64,000 bases of DNA from assembly GCF_040676675.1 (NCBI RefSeq), contig NZ_JBFAPK010000005.1, positions 197,960-261,959 of the forward strand. The letters are read 5' to 3'. The notes beneath the pieces were generated by a model that was given only the letters and a program-made list of their open reading frames with translations, was not told where the DNA came from and made no database searches. Positions 9,218 through 18,456 of the stretch are shown here, piece after piece (the first letter of the stretch is position 1; each line of letters starts with the position of its first letter). This stretch comes from JBFAPK01 sp040676675. Its GTDB lineage: Bacteria; Actinomycetota; Actinomycetes; Mycobacteriales; Micromonosporaceae. The translations under genes and the position numbers were made by a program.

Positions 9218-9997
9218 TCACACGAACTTCTCTGCGGCCAGGAACTCGACGAGCGCGACGCCGCCCGAGCCCTCGTCGGTGACCTTCTGGCCGCCGGAGC
9301 GCGGCGGGCGCTTGCTGTGCTCGACCACCGCGCTGGTGGCGCCCGCGAGGCCCACCTCGGCGGCGTCGACGCCGAGGTCGGCCAGGGAGAGCGTCTGCAC
9401 GGGCTTCTTCTTGGCCGCCATGATCCCCTTGAACGACGGGTACCGCGGCTCGTTGATGGTGTCCCAGACCGAGACGACGGCGGGCGTGGCGGCGCTGACC
9501 ACCTCGTAGCCCTCCTCGGTCTGCCGCTCGACGGTCAGCGTGTTCCCGTCGACGGTCAGCTTGCGCGCGCCCGTGAGGGCGGCGACCCCGAGCCGCTCGG
9601 CGAGCATGTGCGGCAGCACCTGGACCCGTCCGTCGGTGGACTCGGCGCCGCAGATCACCAGGTCGGCGTCGAGCGTACCGAGCGCCGCGGCGAGCACCTT
9701 CGAGGTGGCGACGGCGCAGGAGCCGTGCAGCGCGTCGTCGACGACGTGCACCGCCTTGTCCGGCCCCATGGACAGCGCCTTGCGGATCGACTCGCTGGCG
9801 CGGTCCGGGCCCATGGTGAGGACGGTCACCTCACCCCCGTGCGCCTCCTTGACCCGCAACGCCTCCTCGATGGCGTACTCGTCCATCTCGTTGATGACGT
9901 TGTTCGCCGATCCCCGGTCGACCGTGTTGTCGTCACTGCGCAGGTTGCGGTCCGCGCCCGAGTCGGGCACCTGCTTGACGAGTACGACGATGTTCAT
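9218..9997 (-). CDS. etfB: Electron transfer flavoprotein beta subunit
   Basis: A 259-residue protein starting MNIVVLVKQVPDS, with INEMDEYAIEEALR, a typical AMP-binding region (CGAESTDG) and the conserved EtfB core. It is the first gene of the etfBA pair. The ~220 bp upstream presumably hold the promoter for the whole minus-strand block. Confidence 0.97.
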   Translation of the reverse strand: MNIVVLVKQVPDSGADRNLRSDDNTVDRGSANNVINEMDEYAIEEALRVKEAHGGEVTVLTMGPDRASESIRKALSMGPDKAVHVVDDALHGSCAVATSKVLAAALGTLDADLVICGAESTDGRVQVLPHMLAERLGVAALTGARKLTVDGNTLTVERQTEEGYEVVSAATPAVVSVWDTINEPRYPSFKGIMAAKKKPVQTLSLADLGVDAAEVGLAGATSAVVEHSKRPPRSGGQKVTDEGSGGVALVEFLAAEKFV

Positions 9998-10220
9998 CGC
10001 GCTTTGACGACCCCTCCTGTAGGTGTTGCGTCCTCGCCCGGTCCTCGGGCGGAGCCTCCCGCGATCCTTAACGATCGGTCAACCGACGGACGCTGTGGAG
10101 TTCCCCACGGCCATGTTACCTGTCAGTAGCATCGCCGATTTCGCGGACACACAGCGTGACACAGCTCACCGGGACCGGCCCGCGAGGGTAGAGTGGGGCG
10201 ATATCGGGAGGTATCACCCT

Positions 10221-10505
10221 ATGTCCGGGCAATTACCGCAGAATCCGGCACGGTCGCACGATCCGGCGGGGGCGCAGGATCTTGCACGATCGCAGGATCC
10301 GGCACGGTCGCGCGAACCGGTGGGGTCGCCGGAGCCGGCACGGTCGCGGGAGCCGGCGGAGCCCGCGGAGGTGGCCTGCCGCCGGGACAGCCGGGAGCAC
10401 CACCGCTGCGCCTGCGGCCGACTGCGGCACGTCTGCGTACGCGAGACCGTCCGTGCGGTCTGGACCGACGGCGGGATCAGGCGGGCTCGCCCAGCGCGTC
10501 CCTGA
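10221..10505 (+). CDS. Small hypothetical protein with Arg/Pro/Ser repeats and a Cys/His tail
   Basis: ATG 10221 has an excellent ribosome-binding site (GGGAGGT, 8 nt spacing) after a possible TAGAGT -10 box. The 94-residue product has imprecise repeats of the type ARSQDP/ARSREP encoded by tandem DNA repeats, then HHRCACGRLRHVC, a possible metal-binding cluster. Its last 29 bp overlap the convergent gene that ends at 10477. I do not recognise it. The good start signal is the main reason to list it, and the repetitive codons are a reason for doubt. Confidence 0.38.
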   Translation: MSGQLPQNPARSHDPAGAQDLARSQDPARSREPVGSPEPARSREPAEPAEVACRRDSREHHRCACGRLRHVCVRETVRAVWTDGGIRRARPARP

Positions 10506-10890
10506 CCCGGGCCAGCAGCTCGCCCTCGGCCCGGCTCGTACCCTCGGTGGACCCCGCCACCCGGTCCACGGCGTCGAGCACCGCGGCGCGGTAGTTCGCG
10601 ACCTCCGCCGGCGCCTTCGCCCCCAGGATCTCCACCGCGCGCCGCAGCGCCGGCAGCACCGCCGCCTCCAGCTCGGCCGGCGAGCCGCCGCCGAGGCGGG
10701 GCGGCGGTCCGCCGGTGAGCACCTCGTTGACCAGCCCACGGGATCCGGCCAGCGCGCCGGCCGCCGCGAAGCTCTCCCGCAGCATCGACAGGATTCCCGG
10801 GTCGGCATTGGAGATCAGGAAGACCGCGCCGAACGCGCCCGTCTTGAGGGTGGACCGTTCCTCGTCGCTCAGCGGCTGGGTCACGGTCAT
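10477..10890 (-). CDS. Hypothetical helical protein
   Basis: A 137-residue, largely helical, soluble protein (MTVTQPLSDEERSTLKTGAF...). No signal peptide or membrane segment is visible. Its ATG overlaps the stop of the upstream GNAT gene (ATGA), so the two are almost certainly translated together. I recognise no catalytic motif. The phrase AFGAVFLISNADPG suggests a regulator or structural partner, but no function can be assigned. Confidence 0.72.
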   Translation of the reverse strand: MTVTQPLSDEERSTLKTGAFGAVFLISNADPGILSMLRESFAAAGALAGSRGLVNEVLTGGPPPRLGGGSPAELEAAVLPALRRAVEILGAKAPAEVANYRAAVLDAVDRVAGSTEGTSRAEGELLARVRDALGEPA

Positions 10891-11690
10891 GGAGTGTAGA
10901 CGTACGGTGTCGTCGTCGTGACGTTCACGAAGCCGAGTCGCTGAAGGATCGGGCGGCTGTTGTCCGAGGCGTCCACCTGCAACATGCTGAAGCCGCGGCT
11001 CTCGGCGAGCCGGGCGCGGTACGCCACCAGCGCCCGGTAGATCCCGCGCTGGCGCCACTGCGGCAACGTCGAACCGCCCCAGAGGCTGGCGAAGCGGGTA
11101 CCGGCGGTGTAGCGGATCCAGCCGGCGCTCACCACCCGACCACCCTCCGTCTCCTCGGCGACGATCACCGTCAAGGACAGCGGATCGGCCTCGATCTCCC
11201 GCCCCAGGTCGGTGACCAGCCGGCTCCGGTCGTCGTGCCAGACCGTCGACTCCATCTCGGCGATCCGCTCCAGGTCGGCCCGCTCCATCACCTCGCGCAG
11301 CCGGATCCCGTCCGGCACCACCGGCAGCGCCGCCGCCAGCGGCCCGACCGGACCGATCAGGACGGTCTCCGGGTCCTGCGGTACGAAGCCCGCGGCGCGC
11401 AGCCGCTCGCCCAGGTCGGCCGGCTCGTCGTGGGCGCAGAGCTTCCACTCGACCGGCTCCCCGCGTCCCGCGAAGAAGTTGCGCTGCCGGGCGATCAACT
11501 CGTCGAGCCGGTCACCGGTGAGGCCGTCCAGGTCCCGGTAGGTGAGGAAACCTCCGCCCGCCAAGCCGGTGATCCGTACCAGCGGGCCGTCACGCTCCAC
11601 GGTCACGCCCGCCGGCAGCGGATCGGGTACTTCGGGCCGCAGCTGGGCGTCGTAGGCCTTGAGCAGCGTGTTCGGGTCGAGATCGGTCAC
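10887..11690 (-). CDS. GNAT-family N-acetyltransferase
   Basis: A 267-residue protein whose second half carries the GNAT fold: IRLREVMERADLERIAEMES, the acetyl-CoA loop in LPQWRQRGIYRALVAYR and the ending DASDNSRPILQRLGFVNVT. The first half looks like a degenerate second GNAT-like domain. The acceptor is unknown. The GTG start at 11690 is close to the divergent DUF202 gene, so promoters for both directions lie in the ~40 bp between. Confidence 0.85.
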   Translation of the reverse strand: MTDLDPNTLLKAYDAQLRPEVPDPLPAGVTVERDGPLVRITGLAGGGFLTYRDLDGLTGDRLDELIARQRNFFAGRGEPVEWKLCAHDEPADLGERLRAAGFVPQDPETVLIGPVGPLAAALPVVPDGIRLREVMERADLERIAEMESTVWHDDRSRLVTDLGREIEADPLSLTVIVAEETEGGRVVSAGWIRYTAGTRFASLWGGSTLPQWRQRGIYRALVAYRARLAESRGFSMLQVDASDNSRPILQRLGFVNVTTTTPYVYTP

Positions 11691-11731
11691 CCGCTCAGGC
11701 TACGGCCGCCGTCCACCGGATAATCGGCTTC

Positions 11732-12124
11732 GTGCGCCAAGCGATCCGGCAGTGGCTGGACCCACGAGAACTACGCCGGGTCGGCACCACCCCCGACTAC
11801 CGCTTCTCGCTGGCCAACGAGCGGACCTTCCTGGCCTGGCTGCGTACCGGGCTGGCGCTGGTCGGCGGCGGGCTCGCGGTGGCGCAGTTCCTGCCGCCGT
11901 TGCCGGTCCCGCACCTGCGCGAGGCGCTCGCCGTCGTGCTTCTGCTGCTCGGCGCCGCCGTGGCGATCCGCGCCGTCGACCACTGGCGCCGTACCGAGCG
12001 GGCCATCCGGCTCGGTACCGAGCTGCCGGTGTCGCGTTTCCCGGCCGTACTGGCGCTCGCCGTCGGGGTCGGCGCGCTGCTGCTGGTGGTCGCGGTGCTG
12101 ATCCCGACGGGGCGCGCCGGGTGA
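11732..12124 (+). CDS. DUF202/YidH-family membrane protein
   Basis: A 130-residue protein with the DUF202 signature (RFSLANERTFLAWLRTGLALVGGG) and three membrane helices. GTG 11732 has no clear Shine-Dalgarno; GATAAT ends 7 nt before it, so the mRNA may be leaderless. It overlaps the next DUF202 gene by GTGA. Confidence 0.85.
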   Translation: MRQAIRQWLDPRELRRVGTTPDYRFSLANERTFLAWLRTGLALVGGGLAVAQFLPPLPVPHLREALAVVLLLLGAAVAIRAVDHWRRTERAIRLGTELPVSRFPAVLALAVGVGALLLVVAVLIPTGRAG

Positions 12125-12456
12125 CCGGGCCGGCGGCCGGACCGGGTCGCCCGGGCGGACCGGTCGGCGAGCCCGGACGGGCGGTCGAGCGCACGCAGCT
12201 GGCCTGGCGGCGCACCACCCTGTCGAGCTTCGTGGTGGCGCTGCTCGCCGCTCGGCTGGCGCTGCCGGTCGGTACGGCCGGGGCGCTGGTCGCCGCCGCG
12301 GCGCTCGCCGGCTGGATCGCCGTACTGGTGGCCGCCTATCCCCGTGCGGTGGGCCGGCGCCCGGCCGGCGGCGGTCGGGCGCTGCCCCTGGTCGCGCTGC
12401 TCACCGTCGGTCACGCCGCCCTCGGCATCGCGCTCGTCCTGATCCGCCTGGCCTGA
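12121..12456 (+). CDS. Second DUF202-family membrane protein
   Basis: A 111-residue protein with a shortened DUF202 motif (VERTQLAWRRTTLSSF) after a Gly/Pro-rich head and three predicted membrane helices. It is translationally coupled to the DUF202 gene before it, so the two probably form a heteromeric membrane complex. No function is established for the family. Confidence 0.8.
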   Translation: MTGPAAGPGRPGGPVGEPGRAVERTQLAWRRTTLSSFVVALLAARLALPVGTAGALVAAAALAGWIAVLVAAYPRAVGRRPAGGGRALPLVALLTVGHAALGIALVLIRLA

Positions 12457-12514
12457 TCCGCCCGGGCCGAAGTGGCGGTGCCGCTGGCTCGCCCCGATAC
12501 GCCATCATTGCCAG

Positions 12515-12961
12515 ATGGCCCGCCTGTACGTTTTCCTCTTTCTCGCCCAGATCGCACTGGCCGCCGCGGCCCTGATCAGCTGCCTCTCGGCGGAGCCGGA
12601 CGAGATCCGCGCGCTGCCCAGGTTCGCCTGGGTGCTGCTCATCCTCTTCTTCCCGCTGCTCGGCTCGATCGCCTGGTTCGCCGCCGGGCGTCCGCTGCCG
12701 GCCGGGCGGCCCGGCCGGCCGGGACCGGCCGGCGGGGCACCGACCCCGCCGCCCGTGCGGCCACTCGCCCCCGACGACGATCCCGAGTTCCTCCGGTCGC
12801 TCTCGGCCGAGCAGTCCAAACGCGACCGGGAGATGTTCGAGCGCTGGGAGCAGGACCTGCGCCGCCGCGAGGAGGAGCTGCGCCGCCACGACGGTGACGA
12901 GACGCCCCGCCGCGACGCCGGGGACCCGCCGCGCGAGGAGGGGCCCGCCCAGCCGGCCTGA
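12515..12961 (+). CDS. PLDc_N-domain membrane protein
   Basis: A 148-residue protein. Two hydrophobic helices enclose the phospholipase-D N-terminal-like motif (RFAWVLLILFFPLLGSIAWF), followed by a charged, likely coiled cytosolic tail (WEQDLRRREEELRRHDGDE). The catalytic HKD motif of phospholipase D is absent, so this is a membrane-anchor type protein of unknown role. Confidence 0.8.
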   Translation: MARLYVFLFLAQIALAAAALISCLSAEPDEIRALPRFAWVLLILFFPLLGSIAWFAAGRPLPAGRPGRPGPAGGAPTPPPVRPLAPDDDPEFLRSLSAEQSKRDREMFERWEQDLRRREEELRRHDGDETPRRDAGDPPREEGPAQPA

Positions 12962-13164
12962 CCGGACCCGGTCCGCCGGCGGTGCGCGGCCGGGGCGACC
13001 GACCCGATCCGACCGCGACGCGCCGGGGCCGGCGCGGGCGAGCGACCCCCGCCGGAGGCCGACGCGGGCGAACGCGGCCCGGAGGCCGGCACGGACGGGG
13101 CACCCGGCCGGTGGACAGCGCGGGCGAGCGTCCGGGCCGGCGGGGGCCAGGCAGAATCGAGTGC

Positions 13165-16100
13165 GTGCGGATCGGCTTGCTCGGACCCTTGGAGGTCCAG
13201 ACCGGCTCCGGCGCGCGGGTGGAGGTGAGCGGCGCCCGGCTGCGCCGGCTGCTCATCCTGCTCGCGCTCGACGCCGGTCGGGTGGTGCCCTCCGCCGAGC
13301 TCGTCGACGGGGTCTGGGGCGACGAACCGCCCAGCGGCACCGTCAACGCCCTCCAGGCGCTGGTCTCGCGGCTGCGCCGGGCCGTACCGGAGGCGCCGGT
13401 CGACTCGCACCCGAGCGGGTACCGGCTGGCCGTCGCCGCCGAGGCGGTCGACCTGGCCCGGTTCGAGCGGCTGGCCGCCGCGGGCCGGGCCGCGCTGCCG
13501 GTCGATCCGGCCCGCGCGGTCGCCGTACTGACCGAGGCGCTGGCGCTGTGGCGCGGGCCCGCGCTGGCCGACGTCGCCGACGCCGACTTCGCCCGCGCGC
13601 CCGTGGCCCGCCTGGACGAGCTGCGGCTGGGCGCGACGGAGGACCGGATCGAGGCGCTGCTCGCCCTGGGTGAGGCGGCCAGCCTGATACCCGAGCTGCG
13701 CGCCCTGGTCGCCGCGCACCCGGTACGCGAACGACCCGCCGGTCAGCTCATCCGGGCGCTGCGGGCCGCCGGTCGTCCGGCCGAGGCGCTCGCCGGCTAC
13801 GACCGGATCCGCACCGCGCTGGCCGAGACGCTCGGTACCGACCCGTCCCCCGAACTTGCCGCGCTCCACCTCGAACTGCTCCGCGGCGCCCCGGTGCCGG
13901 TGCCGCCCGGTCCGCGCCCCGCCCCGGGGGATCGGCCGGCGGGCGACGCGCCGGCGGGGCCGGGCGGGACGGACCCGGACACCCGACCGGCGGGGATCCG
14001 GCCCGGGCCCGCCGACGGGCCGGGACGGGCGCGGCACAATCTGCCGGCCGGACTGACCAGCTTCATCGGTCGCGAGGAGGAGCTGCGTCGGGTACGCAAG
14101 CTGCTCGCCGAGGCCCGGCTGGTGACGCTCACCGGGCCGGGTGGCGCCGGCAAGACCCGGCTGGCCGTGGAGTCCGCCCGGGAACTGCTCGGCCAGGCAC
14201 CGGACGGCGTGTGGCTGGTCGAGCTGGCGCCGGTGACCGACCCGGCCGACCTGCCGCAGACCGTACTGACCGTGCTCGGGCTGCGGGAACAGGCGCTGTT
14301 GGCCCGACGCGGTGCGCCCTCCGGCGAGCTGGCGGACCCGCTCGGCCGGCTCGTCGGCGCGATCGAGGGCCGCGACCTGCTGCTGATCCTGGACAACTGC
14401 GAGCATCTCGTCGGCGCGGCGGCGGAGCTGGCCGACCGGCTGCTCGCCGCCGGGCCCCGGCTGCGGGTGCTGGCGACCAGCCGCGAACCGCTGGGGATCA
14501 CCGGCGAGGTACTGCACCCGGTCGAGTCCCTCGCCCTGCCACCGGTCGGCGCCGGACCGGAGCAGGCCGGCACGTACCCGGCGGTGCGGCTGCTGGCCGA
14601 CCGGGCGCGCGCCGTACGGCCGGACTTCGCGGTCGACGACCGGAACGTGGCGGCGGTGGTGCGGATCTGCCGCGCGCTGGACGGCATGCCGCTCGCCATC
14701 GAGCTCGCCGCCGCCCGGCTGCGGGCGCTGGGGGCCGCGCAGATCGCCGCCCGCCTCGACGACCGGTTCCGGCTGCTCACGGCGGGCAGCCGGACCGCCC
14801 TGCCGCGCCACCAGACCCTGCGCGCCGTGGTCGACTGGAGCTGGGACCTCACCGACGAACCCGAACGGGCGGTGCTGCGCCGGCTCGCCGTCTTCGCCGG
14901 CGGGGCCACCCTGGAGGCGGCCGAGCGGGTCTGCGCCGGCGACGGTGTCGACCCGGCCGACGTGCTCGACCGGCTCACCGCGCTGGTCGACAAGTCGCTG
15001 GTCATCGCGAGCGGGGACGGCGATCCCCGGTACCGGCTGCTGGAGACGATCCGGGAGTACGGCCTGCGGCGCCTCGCCGAGGCGGGCGAGGAGGAGCGGG
15101 TACGCCGGGCGCACGTCGAGGAGTTCCTCTCGCTGGCCGAGACGGCGGACGCGTACCTGCGCGGCCGGGAGCAGCTGCGCTGGCTCGCCCGGCTCGCCGC
15201 CGAGCACGACAACCTGCACGCCGCCCTGCGCTGGACCGTCGGCGCCGGCGACGGGGTGATCGCGACCCGGTTCGTCGGCGCGCTCGGCTGGTACTGGTGG
15301 CTGCGCGGGCACCGGCTCGAGGGTGCCGACCTGGCCAAGCAGGCGCTGGCGCTGCCCGGCGTCGAGGAGGCCCCCGGTGCGTCGCCGGTGGTCGCGTACG
15401 CGCTCGGGGCGCTGAACGTCCTCTCGGCCCGTGCCGAGATGCCGGCCGCGCTGGAGTGGCTGCGGCGCGGCGCCCGGCTGGCCGAGGCCCGGTCGGGCGC
15501 GCACCCGATGCTGCGGTTGATCGGTCCGATGGCCGCCAGCTTCCAACGCTACGACCCGACGACGCTCGACGCCCTGGTTCCGCTCTTCGACGACCCTGAT
15601 CCGTGGACCGCCGGCATCGCGCGGATGATGCACGCGCACGGGCAACTGAACTTCGGGCTGGCGGAGAACACCGCCGAGACGGACTTCTCGATCGCCCTCG
15701 GCCAGTTCCGGGAGATCGGCGAACGGTGGGGCGCGGCCCTCACCCTCGCCGCGCTGGCCGACGTGCTCAGCCGGCGCGGCGAGCACGGCGGTGCCACCGG
15801 GCTGCTGGGCGAGGCGCTCGACCAGCTCAGGGCGTTGGGCAGCCTGGAGGACGTACCGGAGCTCCAGCTTCGGCTGGCGCATGAACTCTGGCTGCTCGGC
15901 GAGCGACACCGGGCGGTGGAGCTGCTGACCGAGGCGGACCGCGAGGCCGAACGGCTCGGCTCCGACGAGGCCCGCGTCGCGCTGGGTTACGAGTGGGCCG
16001 CCGTACTGCGGGACCAGGGCGACTGGGCGGCGGCCCGGCGGCGGCTGATGGCGAGCGTCGAGCTGACCTCGTCGGGGCGGCGGGTACCGCCGCAGTGGCG

Positions 16101-16473
16101 GGCCATGGTCCAGTCCTCGCTGGGTTACGTCGCCGCCGCGGAGGGCGAGTTGGACGCGGCCCGCACGCACCACGACCGGGCGCTGGACGCCGCGATCGAA
16201 TCGCACGACGCGCCGATCGCCGCGCAGGTGCTGATGGGCTACGCCGATCTCACGCTGCGGCTCGGCCGGCCGGCACGGGCCGCGCGGCTGATCGGGGCGG
16301 CCGACGCGGTGCGGGGCGGACCGGACCGTTCGCTGCTGGACGGGCCGCGGATCGAACGGGCTGTACGGGACGCGCTCGGGCCGGTCGACTTCGCGGCGGC
16401 GCTCGCGGCCGGCGCCTTCGCCAGCATGGCCACGATCCGCGACGTGGTCCGGGCGGCCGTCCCGTCGATCTAG
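13165..16473 (+). CDS. AfsR/SARP-like transcriptional regulator (winged helix-BTAD-NTPase-TPR)
   Basis: A 1,102-residue protein. Residues ~1-90 form an OmpR-type winged helix (VRIGLLGPLEV ... LLILLALDAGRVVPSAEL) and ~95-240 the BTAD domain. A Pro/Gly linker then leads to an NTPase domain with Walker A (GPGGAGKTR) and Walker B (LLLILDNCEH). The second half is rich in TPR-like helices. Such proteins control secondary metabolism or stress regulons in actinobacteria, but no biosynthetic cluster is adjacent. The start is GTG 13165. The stop codon TAG (16471-16473) lies within palindromic repeat B. Confidence 0.9.
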   Translation: MRIGLLGPLEVQTGSGARVEVSGARLRRLLILLALDAGRVVPSAELVDGVWGDEPPSGTVNALQALVSRLRRAVPEAPVDSHPSGYRLAVAAEAVDLARFERLAAAGRAALPVDPARAVAVLTEALALWRGPALADVADADFARAPVARLDELRLGATEDRIEALLALGEAASLIPELRALVAAHPVRERPAGQLIRALRAAGRPAEALAGYDRIRTALAETLGTDPSPELAALHLELLRGAPVPVPPGPRPAPGDRPAGDAPAGPGGTDPDTRPAGIRPGPADGPGRARHNLPAGLTSFIGREEELRRVRKLLAEARLVTLTGPGGAGKTRLAVESARELLGQAPDGVWLVELAPVTDPADLPQTVLTVLGLREQALLARRGAPSGELADPLGRLVGAIEGRDLLLILDNCEHLVGAAAELADRLLAAGPRLRVLATSREPLGITGEVLHPVESLALPPVGAGPEQAGTYPAVRLLADRARAVRPDFAVDDRNVAAVVRICRALDGMPLAIELAAARLRALGAAQIAARLDDRFRLLTAGSRTALPRHQTLRAVVDWSWDLTDEPERAVLRRLAVFAGGATLEAAERVCAGDGVDPADVLDRLTALVDKSLVIASGDGDPRYRLLETIREYGLRRLAEAGEEERVRRAHVEEFLSLAETADAYLRGREQLRWLARLAAEHDNLHAALRWTVGAGDGVIATRFVGALGWYWWLRGHRLEGADLAKQALALPGVEEAPGASPVVAYALGALNVLSARAEMPAALEWLRRGARLAEARSGAHPMLRLIGPMAASFQRYDPTTLDALVPLFDDPDPWTAGIARMMHAHGQLNFGLAENTAETDFSIALGQFREIGERWGAALTLAALADVLSRRGEHGGATGLLGEALDQLRALGSLEDVPELQLRLAHELWLLGERHRAVELLTEADREAERLGSDEARVALGYEWAAVLRDQGDWAAARRRLMASVELTSSGRRVPPQWRAMVQSSLGYVAAAEGELDAARTHHDRALDAAIESHDAPIAAQVLMGYADLTLRLGRPARAARLIGAADAVRGGPDRSLLDGPRIERAVRDALGPVDFAAALAAGAFASMATIRDVVRAAVPSI

Positions 16474-16523
16474 GGCAAATCGTGGTGATTGGAGATCCTC
16501 TCACGAGGATTTGCCCTAGATCG
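16466..16523. repeat. Palindromic intergenic repeat, family A copy 2
   Basis: Arms 16466-16481 and 16508-16523 (16 bp, perfect) around a 26-nt spacer, the same spacer length and conserved spacer motifs (GTGATTGGAGATC, ACGAG) as the copy at 3485-3550. The left arm contains the stop codon of the AfsR-like gene. It lies between two convergent genes. Confidence 0.85.
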
Positions 16524-16544
16524 CGGAGGAGAGGGTCGGGCGGG

Positions 16545-17360
16545 TCAGATGCGGCGCTTGAAGCCCGCGAGCGCGAGCGGCGCGAAGACCGCGGCGATGC
16601 CGGCGGCCCAGAGCAGCGTCTGGACCAGCGGGACGGCGAGCGGGCCGCCGATCAGCAGGCCGCGCAGCGCGTCGGCGAGGATGGTCACCGGGTTGACCTC
16701 GACCCACGCCTGGAGCCAGCCCGGCATCGAGTCGGTCGGTACGAACGCGTTGCTGGTGAAGGAGAGCGGGAAGATCACCATGAAGCCGAAGATCTGCACC
16801 TTCTCCGGCTCGCTCACCAGCACCCCGACCAGTACCGAGATCCAGGACGCGGCGAGCGAGAAGGCGAGCAGCAGCCCGAACGCCGCGAGTACGCCGAGGG
16901 GGCCGTGCTGCACCCGGAAGCCGAGGATCATGCCGACCGCGAGCAGCAACGCCACCGACCAGGCCTGCTTGACCGTGTCGGCGATGATCCGTCCGGCCAG
17001 CGGCGACCAGCGGGCGATGGGCAGCGACCGCAGCCGGTCGAAGACGCCCTTGGTGAGGTCGACGTTGAGCCCGAACCCGGTGGTCATGGTCGCGAAGAGC
17101 GCGTTCTGCACGATGATTCCGGGAAGCGCGAACCTGAGGTAGTCGCCGGGCGAGCCGGAGATCGCGCCGCCGAAGACGTACGTGAAGAGCAGCACGAACA
17201 TCACCGGTTGGATGCTCAGGTCGAGCAGCTCCATCGGGTTGTGCTTGATCTGTACGAGGCTGCGCCAGGCGAGGGTCAGGGTGTGGCGCAGCCCGGCCAC
17301 CGGGGAGACCCAGCGGGTCGGGGCCAGCGCCGGGGTCGGCGTGACGGTGGTGGCGGTCAT
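16545..17360 (-). CDS. ABC-2 type exporter permease (DrrB-like)
   Basis: A 271-residue protein with six membrane helices and the ABC-2 signature region (LPGIIVQNALFATM ... FDRLRSLPIARW). It closely resembles DrrB-type permeases, which partner DrrA-type ATPases in drug or lipid export. Its ATG overlaps the stop of the ATPase gene (ATGA), so the two form one transporter. The substrate is unknown. Confidence 0.92.
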   Translation of the reverse strand: MTATTVTPTPALAPTRWVSPVAGLRHTLTLAWRSLVQIKHNPMELLDLSIQPVMFVLLFTYVFGGAISGSPGDYLRFALPGIIVQNALFATMTTGFGLNVDLTKGVFDRLRSLPIARWSPLAGRIIADTVKQAWSVALLLAVGMILGFRVQHGPLGVLAAFGLLLAFSLAASWISVLVGVLVSEPEKVQIFGFMVIFPLSFTSNAFVPTDSMPGWLQAWVEVNPVTILADALRGLLIGGPLAVPLVQTLLWAAGIAAVFAPLALAGFKRRI

Positions 17361-18346
17361 GCGGTGGTCCTTTCCAGCTGGGTGGGGACGGGGTCGTCGC
17401 CGGCCGGTTCGTCCTCGTCGGCGCGGTGCCCGGTGAGGGAGAGGAAGACCTCGTCGAGGCTGGAGCCGCGCAGCGCGAGTTCGGCGACGACGACCCCCGC
17501 CTCGTCGAGCCGGCGGACCACGGCGGGCAGCACGCCCGGGTCGTTGACCGGTACGGTCGCCGTGTTCTGGGCGGTCTCGGGTTCGGCCGCGGCGACCGTA
17601 CGCATCACCGAGATCACCGTGGCCAGCTCGGCGGGCTCGACCGGGCGTACCGCGAGCACCTGTCCGCCGGTCTTGGCCTTCAGCTCCTCCGGGGTGCCCG
17701 TCGCGATCACCCGGCCGTGGTCGACCACCGCGATCTCGTCGGCGAGCTGGTCGGCCTCCTCCAGGTACTGCGTCGTCAACAGCACCGTCACGCCGTCGCC
17801 GACCAGCCCCCGGACGATCTCCCACAGCTCGTTGCGGCTGCGCGGGTCGAGTCCGGTCGTCGGCTCGTCGAGGAAGAGCACCTGTGGCCGGCCGACCAGG
17901 CTCGCCGCCAGGTCCAGCCGGCGGCGCATGCCCCCCGAGTACGTCTTCGCCGCCCGGTCCGCCGCGTCGTCGAGGTGGAACTCGGCGAGCAGTTCCCGGG
18001 CGCGGGCCTTGGCCTCGGCCCGGGGCCGGCCGAGCAGCCGGCCGATGAGCAGCAGGTTCTCCGCTCCGGTCAGGGTCTCGTCGACCGAGGCGTACTGCCC
18101 GGTCAGGCCGATCAGCTGGCGGACCCGGTGCGCGTCGCGCACCACGTCGTAGCCGCCGACCGTGGCGTGCCCACCGTCGGGGCGCAGCAGGGTGGCGAGC
18201 ACCCGTACGGCCGTGGTCTTGCCGGCGCCGTTCGGCCCGAGCAGGCCGAGCACGGTGCCGGATCGCGCGGTCAAATCCACCCCGGCCAGGGCGGTCGTCG
18301 CGCCGAAGCGCTTGACCAGGCCCTCGGCCCGGATCGCGTGGCTCAT
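17357..18346 (-). CDS. ABC exporter ATPase (DrrA-like)
   Basis: A 329-residue ATPase: Walker A GPNGAGKTT, signature YSGGMRRRLDLA, Walker B VLFLDEPTTGLDP, and a C-terminal extension typical of the DrrA family. ATG 18346 is preferred over TTG 18352 because GGGAG lies 6 nt upstream of it. It probably forms a homodimeric ATPase with two DrrB-like permeases. Confidence 0.93.
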   Translation of the reverse strand: MSHAIRAEGLVKRFGATTALAGVDLTARSGTVLGLLGPNGAGKTTAVRVLATLLRPDGGHATVGGYDVVRDAHRVRQLIGLTGQYASVDETLTGAENLLLIGRLLGRPRAEAKARARELLAEFHLDDAADRAAKTYSGGMRRRLDLAASLVGRPQVLFLDEPTTGLDPRSRNELWEIVRGLVGDGVTVLLTTQYLEEADQLADEIAVVDHGRVIATGTPEELKAKTGGQVLAVRPVEPAELATVISVMRTVAAAEPETAQNTATVPVNDPGVLPAVVRRLDEAGVVVAELALRGSSLDEVFLSLTGHRADEDEPAGDDPVPTQLERTTA

Positions 18347-18456
18347 GGACAACTCCCGTCGTTACGTGATGTCACCACCATGAGCGACGGCACTGACATT
18401 CCGCCGACGCGCCGCTGACACTACGTCGCGTTACAGGGAGTTATCGCTGATATTTG

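Noticed and set aside
12505..16206. A 1,233-codon open frame on the minus strand
   Set aside because: It is antisense to the AfsR-like gene, whose domains are unmistakable. The opposite frame is low-complexity.
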